11,618 bases of DNA from Candidatus Aenigmatarchaeota archaeon (GTDB lineage: Archaea; Aenigmatarchaeota; Aenigmatarchaeia; Aenigmatarchaeales; Aenigmatarchaeaceae): NCBI GenBank assembly GCA_028715225.1, contig JAQUSH010000013.1, positions 1-11,618 on the forward strand, given 5' to 3'. Below, one piece after another: positions 1 to 6,348 of the stretch; the stretch's first letter is position 1, and every line of letters begins with the position of its first letter. The translations under genes and the position numbers were made by a program. The notes beneath the pieces are model-generated. The model was not told where the DNA came from. It did not search any database and saw only the letters and a program-made list of their open reading frames with translations.

Positions 1-257
1 AAACCTATTAAAAGATAAGTTGACAGTTTTCTGTTTCCAGCTGTCCAGAATAATGCAACTATCAATAACCAGAAGACAATAGAACCCATGAATGTTATTG
101 TCATAAAGAATGAATCTAATAGCGGGGACGAAAAACTAGTCGCATAAGTTAAAACTTCGTTGTCAAAAGCAATAACCTGTTCATTAAACGCAAAAAATAA
201 TGCAGAAACTATGATATAGAATCCGATAAAGTATATCAATTTCTTGTCAATTTTCAT
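1..257 (-). CDS. PAP2-family membrane phosphatase, N-terminal part (cut by window edge)
   Basis: An open frame runs from an ATG at 257 through the left edge, giving 85 codons without a stop. It reads as a membrane protein: a short basic start (MKIDKK), a hydrophobic helix at about residues 7-24, then FDNEVLTYATSFSSPLLDSF and a second helix containing TFMGSIVFWLLIVALFW, followed by a basic NRKLSTYL turn. The order helix, acidic FDxE turn, 'SPLLD', then 'T-x-x-GS' inside the next helix is typical of the N-terminus of PAP2 phosphatases, which remove phosphate from lipid phosphates or polyprenyl pyrophosphates at the membrane. The catalytic KXXXXXXRP, PSGH and SRXXXXXHXXXD motifs lie beyond the edge, so activity cannot be judged. 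A TATA-like element at 279-286 is at the right distance for a leaderless transcript. The family call rests on pattern similarity only. Confidence 0.6.
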   Translation of the reverse strand, partial: MKIDKKLIYFIGFYIIVSALFFAFNEQVIAFDNEVLTYATSFSSPLLDSFFMTITFMGSIVFWLLIVALFWTAGNRKLSTYLLIG

Positions 258-265
258 ATGCTTAA

Positions 266-273
266 TTATATAA
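266..273 (+). promoter_or_regulatory. TATA box for the surface-protein gene
   Basis: The palindrome TTATATAA is centred about 26 bases before the ATG at 296, the spacing expected if transcription starts at or next to the start codon. It argues for ATG 296 over the GTG at 275, which would lie beside the TATA box and outside the transcript. Confidence 0.6.
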
Positions 274-278
274 GGTGG

Positions 279-286
279 AATATAAA
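279..286 (-). promoter_or_regulatory. TATA box for the PAP2-like gene
   Basis: On the minus strand this reads TTTATATT, centred about 26 bases before the ATG at 257. It lies on the far side of the other gene's TATA box, so the two divergent core promoters are interlocked within 38 bases. Confidence 0.45.
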
Positions 287-295
287 AGTATATTT

Positions 296-2662
296 ATGAA
301 AAAGTTGCTAATATTATTGCTATTAATTCTGGTCATAGTTCCTGGAGTATATGCTGGAAAGAACGTAACTCTTGTTTCTCAAACACCTAATTGCTTCAAT
401 CAGGGATGCGAATGCTACAGCGCAGCTAATAACAATTATGATTATCTGTTCTGCAAAGAACTTGAAAAAAGCTATGGTGTTAAAAAGATTAATGAAAATG
501 AGGTTGTTACTCAAAATGCTTTCTGGTTAGATTCTTATCAAAAATCTAATCTTATATTTATCGGGAATGTATCAGATTCAATAATAACAACTCCTACCTC
601 AACTTTCTGCACAAATATTAAAAATGTTCTAGTTTCGAACCAGCGGCAGATGTTCTCGACCGGCAAAGCGAATCAGCCAGCTAAAGGTTGTATATTTGAC
701 GGATATGTAACTGCACCGTCTCCAAATCTTTGCACAGCAACAATATTCACAAAACTAAATGACGGTTTTCCAACATCTGATCTATCAGTAGGTGAAGCTA
801 ACGTAATCACAGCACCATTATATTCAAACGAAATAACAATCCGAACCAAAAGCCAGGGATCTGGATGGATCGGAGCAAGCTGCAAAGAATTCAGCTATGG
901 AATATATCCTGTTGTTGATACTGGGTTGCAGGACAAAGCAATTTTCTGGGGACTAGATGTTCCTGCAAATTATACAAGCACTACATGGAGCATATTTGAC
1001 AAGACTCTTTGGTATGTCATGGGCGATTATAGCTACGGTGACATAGATGCTACTCTGAAAACAGACAAAACAACATATAAACCAGGCGAAAAAATAAACA
1101 TAACTCTTGAACAAGGAACAGCAAACATAGATAGTGCAACGCTTGTTTCTCTGACCTATCCTGATGGAACAAGCATAGACAATGTTCCTATGGATCCAAT
1201 TGCCTGGAATTTGACTTATGCGATTGAAAAATCTGCTCCAAATGGAACCTACACAATAAAGGTCAAAGCAACTGCACCACCAGCAATCAAAGAATTTACA
1301 AAGAAAATCGATGTCATTCCTTACACTATCTCTGCAACATTAAACAAGGCATCATATGTGGCAGGCGAGAACGTAGATATAGGAATAGTCTTAGGCAGCG
1401 TTTATGATTCAAGTCTTAATGCAACAGCTAAAATAGAAGTGACCAATCCAGCTGGAACCAAAACAACTATCTACAATGAAAAAATAACTTATACTTTCAA
1501 TAAAACTTATGCAACGAGCTCAAGTTCTATTGGCGGTGTTTATCTTGTCAGAATAACTCTTACTGATACTGATTCAAGAATATTTGTAAAGGATCTTAGC
1601 TTTACTGTAAAAAATGTTGGAAACATAATCGTAAGTCCTGCACAATGGTCTAAGCAGGTTTCAAGCGACGGAAATGTGACACAGTTATTTACAATAAAAA
1701 ACAATGGAACAGATGATCTGGCGGCAATCACAATAACTCCTAGCTCTGGAATAACGTTAAGCAAAACAAGCATCGCCAGTCTAAATGCCACTAAAACTGA
1801 GAATTTCACTGCAACTTTTTATGTTGATTCTGTAGGAAACAAGACAGGAAGCATAACACTTGATTCAGAAACATACAATTATGTCATAGATGTAAACTTA
1901 GAATATGTATTCAACCCTGTAGAAGACAGTTTAGTCATATCTCCTGAATCAGCTTCAATTGTCACAATACCTAATGTAGCAGTTGAAAAGGAATTTGAAC
2001 TTGAAAATATAGCCGTGTACGGAGCAAGCAATTTTGTTTATACAATTTCTGATTCAATAAAAAATATAGCAAGCATAACTACAAAGCCAACTCAGATAAA
2101 CTCTGAGGGAACAGCCGCAATGAAGGTCAAAATAGATGCTCCTGAAATTAAAACATACTACGGAACTATAACTGTTAACAGCTCTGTAGGAAGCTATGAA
2201 ATAAATCTGAACATTGAAGTTATAGGAGACATCTCGACAGAAGCAGATGATCTGCTTAAAACAATTGTTTCACTTAATGAAAACATAACAGCTCTTCAGA
2301 AAAAAGGAAAAGACGTGAGTGGATTACAAGACCTGTCTGACAGCGCTAAAGAAAAACTAGAAAGCACAAAAGAAGCTTATGAGTCTGGAAATTACCAGAC
2401 AGCTAAAACTTATTTTGATCAGGCTGGTTCAAGCATAGATGATCTTAAATCTCAGATTGAAGAAATCAGAAGCCAGAAACCAAATTACTCGGGAATAATA
2501 TGGACAGTTGCATTCATTATTATAATTGCTATAGTTGGTATAGTTGCTTACAAGTACAAAGATAAAATAAAAGAATTAATAAATAAATTAACTAAAAAGG
2601 AACCTGAACAAAAAGAAGAATACACTTTCTCTAAAGGAGATTATAGAACAGAATACTATTAA
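296..2662 (+). CDS. large secreted, membrane-anchored surface protein with Ig-like domains
   Basis: 788 residues from ATG 296. A classical signal peptide covers residues 1-20 (MKK, Leu/Ile-rich core, cleavage after VYA). Residues 21 to about 245 form a domain with eight cysteines, an even number that allows disulfides. Four beta-sandwich segments follow: two macroglobulin/Ig-like ones beginning near 249 (TYKPGEKINITL) and 350 (SYVAGENVDIGIVL), one near 445 with the FTIKNNGTDD pattern of NEW3/CARDB-type domains, and one near 550. Residues 645-728 are a charged, predicted helical or coiled-coil stalk. One transmembrane helix at about 733-755 is followed by a Lys/Glu-rich cytoplasmic tail. N-x-S/T sequons are abundant in the outer part, which suits an N-glycosylated archaeal envelope protein. 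I do not recognise the N-terminal domain. The role as an envelope or adhesion protein is inferred from architecture. The stop overlaps that of the convergent gene by four bases (TTAA). Confidence 0.85.
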   Translation: MKKLLILLLLILVIVPGVYAGKNVTLVSQTPNCFNQGCECYSAANNNYDYLFCKELEKSYGVKKINENEVVTQNAFWLDSYQKSNLIFIGNVSDSIITTPTSTFCTNIKNVLVSNQRQMFSTGKANQPAKGCIFDGYVTAPSPNLCTATIFTKLNDGFPTSDLSVGEANVITAPLYSNEITIRTKSQGSGWIGASCKEFSYGIYPVVDTGLQDKAIFWGLDVPANYTSTTWSIFDKTLWYVMGDYSYGDIDATLKTDKTTYKPGEKINITLEQGTANIDSATLVSLTYPDGTSIDNVPMDPIAWNLTYAIEKSAPNGTYTIKVKATAPPAIKEFTKKIDVIPYTISATLNKASYVAGENVDIGIVLGSVYDSSLNATAKIEVTNPAGTKTTIYNEKITYTFNKTYATSSSSIGGVYLVRITLTDTDSRIFVKDLSFTVKNVGNIIVSPAQWSKQVSSDGNVTQLFTIKNNGTDDLAAITITPSSGITLSKTSIASLNATKTENFTATFYVDSVGNKTGSITLDSETYNYVIDVNLEYVFNPVEDSLVISPESASIVTIPNVAVEKEFELENIAVYGASNFVYTISDSIKNIASITTKPTQINSEGTAAMKVKIDAPEIKTYYGTITVNSSVGSYEINLNIEVIGDISTEADDLLKTIVSLNENITALQKKGKDVSGLQDLSDSAKEKLESTKEAYESGNYQTAKTYFDQAGSSIDDLKSQIEEIRSQKPNYSGIIWTVAFIIIIAIVGIVAYKYKDKIKELINKLTKKEPEQKEEYTFSKGDYRTEYY

Positions 2663-2967
2663 GCAGATGCTTTAACATCTTGACAATATTTTTCATATGC
2701 TTCCAATTCTTTCTGATCAGCTTTTATGTCATCAAGAATTAAAGAAATATCTTCTTTTAATTCATCTTTTGGAAATTTCGGATTTGCTTTTTGACAATCT
2801 TTCATAACTCCATGATAATCGCATGGCGTAGTAAATAATCCGGATTTCAAAATATAATTACAACGATGTCCTCCAAAAATAAAGCCGTCCCTGACTGTAC
2901 AACCAGGACACATTGGCACATGATTGCCCTTGTCATCTACCGTATAAAATAGTTGTGCTTTTAACAT
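2659..2967 (-). CDS. small Cys/His-rich protein, probable zinc binder
   Basis: 102 residues, no signal peptide and no membrane segment. Residues 20-58 carry a ligand-like series C20, C23, H34, C36, C49, H52 and C58 (CPGC, then HRC, then CDYH, then a further Cys), enough for one or two zinc sites. The C-terminal 40 residues are acidic and Lys-rich and look helical (KDELKEDISLILDD), with one further Cys at 95. It is the only minus-strand gene between the surface protein and the GTPase cluster, and it has its own leaderless-type promoter. I do not recognise the family. Zinc binding is inferred from residue spacing; a nucleic-acid or protein-binding role is possible but not shown. Confidence 0.7.
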   Translation of the reverse strand: MLKAQLFYTVDDKGNHVPMCPGCTVRDGFIFGGHRCNYILKSGLFTTPCDYHGVMKDCQKANPKFPKDELKEDISLILDDIKADQKELEAYEKYCQDVKASA

Positions 2968-2990
2968 ACTCTATATACCAACCGAAAAGA

Positions 2991-2999
2991 ATTTAAATA
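2991..2999 (-). promoter_or_regulatory. TATA box for the small Cys/His protein gene
   Basis: The minus strand reads TATTTAAAT here, centred about 28 bases before the ATG at 2967. It overlaps the AT-rich element used in the other direction. Confidence 0.45.
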
Positions 3000-3005
3000 T
3001 ATAAG
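2996..3005 (+). promoter_or_regulatory. TATA box for the TGS GTPase gene
   Basis: AATATATAAG is centred about 27 bases before the ATG at 3027. The start codon has the TTCTATTT context that recurs before several starts in this window. No Shine-Dalgarno site is visible, so the mRNA is probably leaderless. Confidence 0.55.
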
Positions 3006-3026
3006 TAGAGAATAGAAATTCTATTT

Positions 3027-3836
3027 ATGCCAACAAACGTAACTGTTGAATACATCAAAGCGCAAGAAAGATATGCAAAAGCTAAGACCAGAGAAGAAAA
3101 GATAACCGGATTAGAAGAAATGATAAGCACCTGCCCAAAGCATAAAGGATGTGAAACGCTTCTTGCTGAACTTAAATCTAAATTATCTAAGCTGAAAAAA
3201 ACAGCACCAAAGAAGACAGGCAAACGAATAACAACAATACCTAAAGAAGGAGATGCGCAAGTCTGCATCATCGGCTTGACACAGTCTGGAAAATCAACTC
3301 TTTTATCAAAATTAACAAATGCCAAACCTAAGATATCGAGCATTCCTTATACAACAACTAAACCAGAAGTTGGTGTATTGAATTATCATGGTGTTATCAT
3401 ACAGTTGGTAGAAATACCATCTACATTTGAACCTGTTCATATGAACATGGCTCAGAATTGCGATGGTTTGATTATTCTGTATAAAGACAACAACGAACTA
3501 GATGAATTAAATGGAATAGTAGAAAGGTTCAGAATCAAAACACCTCATATTTTTCTTAAACGAAGCAATGATTATGCAAAAATAAAAGATGAGATATGGA
3601 ATATTCTTGGTTTGATTAAAGTTTATACCAAAGAACCTGGCAAACCAGCTGAAAAAAAGCCTTTAGTAATCAAACGAGGAACAGCTGTTGGTGAAGCTGC
3701 TAAACATCTTCATAGGGACTTTTATGAATTCTTCAAGTTCGCCAGAATCTGGGGCAAGTCAGCTAAGCATCAAGGCCAATCTGTAGGCAAAGACCATATA
3801 TTAAAAGATGATGATATACTCGAGATACATATTTAA
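3027..3836 (+). CDS. DRG/Obg-like GTPase with TGS domain, degraded G motifs
   Basis: 269 residues, against about 365 for typical archaeal DRG (COG1163) proteins. The N-terminal helical part has the family's KHKGCETLLAELKSKLSKLK stretch (about 38-57). The P-loop is G83-LTQ-SGKST (canonical DRG: GFPSVGKST). The switch I region PYTTTKPEVG (about 108-117) is well kept. Switch II reads EIPST where DLPG is expected, and no NKxD base-specificity motif can be found: the equivalent strand ends IFLKRSND. The C-terminus (about 212-269) is a TGS domain with the family's FARIWGKSAKHQGQSVGKDHIL signature. DRG proteins bind ribosomes and associated factors. This copy keeps the phosphate-binding loop but has probably lost guanine specificity and normal hydrolysis, and it also lacks the usual HTH/S5D2L insertion length. 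Its position ahead of the gatD/gatE cluster fits a translation role. Confidence 0.85.
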   Translation: MPTNVTVEYIKAQERYAKAKTREEKITGLEEMISTCPKHKGCETLLAELKSKLSKLKKTAPKKTGKRITTIPKEGDAQVCIIGLTQSGKSTLLSKLTNAKPKISSIPYTTTKPEVGVLNYHGVIIQLVEIPSTFEPVHMNMAQNCDGLIILYKDNNELDELNGIVERFRIKTPHIFLKRSNDYAKIKDEIWNILGLIKVYTKEPGKPAEKKPLVIKRGTAVGEAAKHLHRDFYEFFKFARIWGKSAKHQGQSVGKDHILKDDDILEIHI

Positions 3837-3837
3837 G
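3828..3837 (+). promoter_or_regulatory. TATA box overlapping the GTPase stop codon
   Basis: CATATTTAAG includes the TAA stop (3834-3836) of the preceding gene and is centred about 26 bases before the ATG at 3859. It supports that ATG over the upstream in-frame ATG at 3808, which would lie inside the GTPase gene and upstream of this promoter. Confidence 0.5.
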
Positions 3838-3858
3838 CTTCCAAAAGATATACTATTT

Positions 3859-4239
3859 ATGTTAACCCCTATGGATGTTTCAAAGGAGCACTACAAGTCT
3901 ATAGAAAAGACAAAAACCAAAGCTCGTTCTCTGATGAAAAAGTTAGTTGCTATCAATCAGACTACATCTATACTGGTTGGTAAACTGGAAGCAGCTGACA
4001 TTGAAAAATTAGGAAGCGCACATATGGCTTCATGCAAACTTACCTTATCTAACGCTAAAAGATACAGTGTAAATAATAAATTTGATTTCAAAATGGAAGA
4101 GGAAAGCATAGCATTTGTAAACAGACCAGAGATGCTTATGACAATAGATGAGTTAGGAAACACTCATCCTGAGATACTTCGTGAAACTCATGTTAATATA
4201 AGAAAAGGTGTATGGGATGGCATTGAAACAAGTAGGTAA
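3859..4239 (+). CDS. unrecognised 126-residue protein
   Basis: Starts MLTPMDVSKEHYKSIEK. A soluble protein with no signal peptide or membrane helix. The first 60 residues are Lys-rich and predicted helical (KTKTKARSLMKKLVAINQTT, then KLEAADIEKLG). The second half looks more beta-like, with an acidic stretch (KMEEESIAFVNRPEMLMTIDELG). One cysteine is visible. I do not recognise the family and see no catalytic motif. The ATG at 3859 is preferred because it sits 26 bases from a TATA box and has the same CTATTT context as neighbouring starts. The 3' end overlaps the next gene by 23 bases, so the two are probably co-transcribed and translationally coupled. Confidence 0.7.
   Translation: MLTPMDVSKEHYKSIEKTKTKARSLMKKLVAINQTTSILVGKLEAADIEKLGSAHMASCKLTLSNAKRYSVNNKFDFKMEEESIAFVNRPEMLMTIDELGNTHPEILRETHVNIRKGVWDGIETSR
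4206..4210 (+). promoter_or_regulatory. Shine-Dalgarno site AGGTG
   Basis: AGGTG, six bases before ATG 4217, can pair with CACCU at the 16S 3' end. It fixes the start of the zinc-ribbon gene at 4217. The in-frame GTG at 4208 lies inside the SD itself and is unlikely to be used. Confidence 0.6.
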
Positions 4240-4429
4240 ATCAAGATCAAGCGATATAACGAACTGCCCAAGATGCGGCGGCGAAGCTGTATTCATAGAT
4301 GGTAAGACAATAAAATGGCTTACGTGCACAAAGTGCAAATTCAAAAAAGTCATGGAAAAAGAGCAGGAAAATGTCCAAGTAATACCACTTAAGACAGATG
4401 ACGAAGCAAAGAGTATTTTTAGGATATAA
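4217..4429 (+). CDS. small zinc-ribbon protein
   Basis: 70 residues (MALKQVGKSRSS...). CPRCGG at 17-22 and CTKCKF at 37-42 give the C-x2-C-x16-C-x2-C pattern of a single zinc ribbon, with a beta-hairpin-like GKTIKWLT between the knuckles and a polar tail. Zinc ribbons of this size are common in archaeal transcription and translation factors and in protein-interaction modules; nothing here points to one of these in particular. The gene overlaps the end of the preceding gene by 23 bases and has a Shine-Dalgarno site inside it, so it is probably translated from the same mRNA. Its stop codon is part of the TATA box of the next gene. Confidence 0.75.
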   Translation: MALKQVGKSRSSDITNCPRCGGEAVFIDGKTIKWLTCTKCKFKKVMEKEQENVQVIPLKTDDEAKSIFRI

Positions 4430-4431
4430 AT
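4423..4431 (+). promoter_or_regulatory. TATA box overlapping the zinc-ribbon stop codon
   Basis: GATATAAAT contains the TAA stop (4427-4429) of the upstream gene and is centred about 28 bases before ATG 4455. It argues for 4455 as the start and against the in-frame ATG at 4398. Confidence 0.5.
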
Positions 4432-4454
4432 GCTTTTCGGTCCTAATTCTATAT

Positions 4455-4670
4455 ATGCTGTATATAGCTAGAAAATATGTAAATAAATTATTAGATGATT
4501 CTAATGGTCATGGCAAAGTATTACTTCATTGTGTTGACGAAGATTGTCTAGATATCGGAATAAATGTTCCTATTGAAAGATTAAGGGCAATTTCAAATTT
4601 TCCAGGCGGTGTTGTCATACCTACAAGAATTGACAATACAAGCAACACATATCATGTGCTGGTCTTTTAA
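4455..4670 (+). CDS. unrecognised 71-residue protein
   Basis: Starts MLYIARKYVNKLLDDSNG. The ATG has the TTCTATAT context seen at other leaderless starts here. The protein is soluble, with an amphipathic N-terminal helix, two cysteines (HCVDEDCLDIG) and a beta-rich second half (NFPGGVVIPTRIDNTSNTYH). I do not recognise a family. It lies between a zinc-ribbon gene and gatD in a same-strand cluster and has its own TATA box, so it need not be co-regulated with either neighbour. The call as a real gene rests on promoter placement, an intact frame and tight packing. Confidence 0.6.
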   Translation: MLYIARKYVNKLLDDSNGHGKVLLHCVDEDCLDIGINVPIERLRAISNFPGGVVIPTRIDNTSNTYHVLVF

Positions 4671-4675
4671 TCAAT

Positions 4676-4687
4676 TTTATATATAAA
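4676..4687 (+). promoter_or_regulatory. TATA box for gatD
   Basis: TTTATATATAAA is centred about 24 bases before the gatD ATG at 4705 and just after the upstream stop at 4668-4670. The start is preceded by TTCTATT, with no Shine-Dalgarno site. Confidence 0.55.
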
Positions 4688-4704
4688 CTCTTACTATTTC
4701 TATT

Positions 4705-6015
4705 ATGCTCAACAATTATTCTAAACCAGTGCAGATTGCTTTGAAAAAGGCAAAAGCTGATGTTGGAGACAAGATAAAGATTATTGGCGGTTCTGAGGAA
4801 AGCGAAGGTCTTCTTATGCCAAGAATTGAGCTAGGTGATAGCGATTCTATTGTGATAAAGCTTAACTCAGGTTATAATATAGGAGTAAAATACAGTAAAA
4901 ACTTGAAGATCAAGAAGCTGGAAAGTGCTTCTGAAACCAAACCGCACTTTGAGAAATCCAAATTTGATCCAAAGAAACCTAATGTTACTATAATTTCAAC
5001 TGGCGGTACTATTGCTTCGAAAGTTGAATACAAAACAGGCGGTGTAAAAGCTATAGAAAATCCTGAAGAATTATTGTTTAATGTTCCTGAATTAAGAGAA
5101 ATAGCTAACATAAAATTTGTTTCAGCTTGCAAGAAGATGTCAGAAGACATGGAATATGCAGACTGGCAAACAATTGCTAAGACTGTTGCTAAAGAGATGA
5201 AACTCGGAAATGCTGTAGTTATAACACATGGTACAGACACCATGCACTATACAGCTGCTGCTTTGTCATTTATGCTTAAAACTACAAAACCTGTTGTTTT
5301 AGTTGGTTCACAAAGATCACCTGATCGTGGAAGCTCAGATGCTGGAATAAACTTGATATGCGCTGTGCGAGCTGCGCTTTCTGAGATAGGTGAAGTTGGA
5401 ATCGTGATGCACGGCTCGACTGATGATGATTATTGCACATTTAATCGCGGCACACGCTGTCGTAAGATGCATTCTACTAGACGTGATACATTTAGAACAT
5501 TAGGCGAAAATCCTATTGCTAAAATATATCCAAACGGAAGAATTGAAGCGCTGACTCAGTACAGAATGAAAAAAGATACGAAAACTGAAGCTGACACTAA
5601 ATTTGAACCGAAGGTCGCTCTAGTTAAAGTCTATCCTAATTCAGATCCAGATGTATTAAATTATTACGTAAAGAAAGGATGCAAAGGAATTGTAATTGAA
5701 GGAACTGGCATGGGTCATGTTCCAACGCATGCTAAGAAAGCATGGACTCCTGTAATAAAGAAATTAACAAAGAAGATTCCTATTGTAATTGTTTCTCAAA
5801 CGCTATTCGGTCGCGTTAACTCTAATGTTTATGAGAACCTTAGAATTCTTTTCCATGATTCTGGAGCAATTAACGGAGAAGATATGCTACCAGAAACTGC
5901 TTTAGTTAAATTAGGTTATGTTTTAGGTCATACCAAAAAGATAGCTGAGATTAAGAAATTAATGAGCGAGAATATTGTTGGAGAGATTTCTGAAAGAAGT
6001 ACTATAAGTGATTAA
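4705..6015 (+). CDS. gatD: Glu-tRNA(Gln) amidotransferase subunit D
   Basis: 436 residues, normal for the family. GatD is the L-asparaginase-like subunit that releases ammonia from glutamine (or asparagine) for GatE, which amidates Glu-tRNA(Gln). This two-subunit enzyme is found only in archaea. Residues 1-70 match the small N-terminal domain peculiar to GatD. The asparaginase fold starts near 93 with VTIISTGGTIAS. The expected catalytic set is present: Thr102 (TGGT), Thr177 and Asp178 (HGTD) and Lys254 (RKMHSTRRDTF). The GSQRSPDRGSSDAGINL stretch (201-217) is a further strong family signature. No truncation is seen. The next gene begins directly after the TAA stop, and gatE follows one gene later, so all three probably share one mRNA. 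Confidence 0.97.
   Translation: MLNNYSKPVQIALKKAKADVGDKIKIIGGSEESEGLLMPRIELGDSDSIVIKLNSGYNIGVKYSKNLKIKKLESASETKPHFEKSKFDPKKPNVTIISTGGTIASKVEYKTGGVKAIENPEELLFNVPELREIANIKFVSACKKMSEDMEYADWQTIAKTVAKEMKLGNAVVITHGTDTMHYTAAALSFMLKTTKPVVLVGSQRSPDRGSSDAGINLICAVRAALSEIGEVGIVMHGSTDDDYCTFNRGTRCRKMHSTRRDTFRTLGENPIAKIYPNGRIEALTQYRMKKDTKTEADTKFEPKVALVKVYPNSDPDVLNYYVKKGCKGIVIEGTGMGHVPTHAKKAWTPVIKKLTKKIPIVIVSQTLFGRVNSNVYENLRILFHDSGAINGEDMLPETALVKLGYVLGHTKKIAEIKKLMSENIVGEISERSTISD
6008..6012 (+). promoter_or_regulatory. Shine-Dalgarno site GTGAT
   Basis: GTGAT can pair with AUCAC of the 16S tail (GGAUCACCUCCU). It sits three bases before ATG 6016, within the last codons of gatD. The spacing is short because this segment lies further downstream in the pairing region than the usual GGAGG. 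Confidence 0.55.
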
Positions 6016-6348
6016 ATGAACAAAAATGAAAAAAAATATAATGTAGATTTAAACATCGCTTTATTTGCCGGAACCTTTCTTCTAATAATACAAATTATAT
6101 ATGACTTCATACAAAAAATGTATATCTGTTCAGAAAACTGTTTCAAAAGCACCAGTTTCATTGTAATTTATTTGCTACTAATAGTTGGTTTGGGTTTATT
6201 TGCAGCCCACACAATCAAGGATATTAAAAAGTATGGGAAGATAGTAACTGTCCCTAAAAAATTTTATTTTATTGATATCGTGTTATTTCCATTTGAAGTT
6301 TTAGGAACAGTTTTAAAATATATTTCTAAGGTATGCGTGATTGAATGA
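6016..6348 (+). CDS. small membrane protein between gatD and gatE
   Basis: 110 residues. A charged start (MNKNEKKYN) is followed by hydrophobic segments at about 13-33, 46-68 and 82-101. The first two are convincing transmembrane helices; the third (FYFIDIVLFPFEVLGTVLKYI) could be a membrane helix or an amphipathic re-entrant one. Two cysteines (ICSENC) lie in the loop after helix 1. I do not recognise the family. The gene starts on the base after the gatD stop and overlaps the gatE start by ATGA, so translation of the three is probably coupled. Whether it has any tie to the amidotransferase, such as membrane placement, is unknown; position alone suggests co-expression. Confidence 0.75.
   Translation: MNKNEKKYNVDLNIALFAGTFLLIIQIIYDFIQKMYICSENCFKSTSFIVIYLLLIVGLGLFAAHTIKDIKKYGKIVTVPKKFYFIDIVLFPFEVLGTVLKYISKVCVIE
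6337..6341 (+). promoter_or_regulatory. Shine-Dalgarno site GTGAT for gatE
   Basis: GTGAT lies three bases before ATG 6345, the same motif and spacing as at 6008-6012. It lies within the end of the preceding gene and confirms the gatE start. Confidence 0.55.

Noticed and set aside
275..295. GTG start giving seven extra residues before the surface-protein signal peptide
   Set aside because: It lies next to the TATA box, lacks a ribosome site and would put charged residues before a textbook signal peptide.
4398..4454. Upstream ATG of the 71-residue protein, adding 19 residues
   Set aside because: It lies inside the zinc-ribbon gene and upstream of a TATA box placed for ATG 4455.
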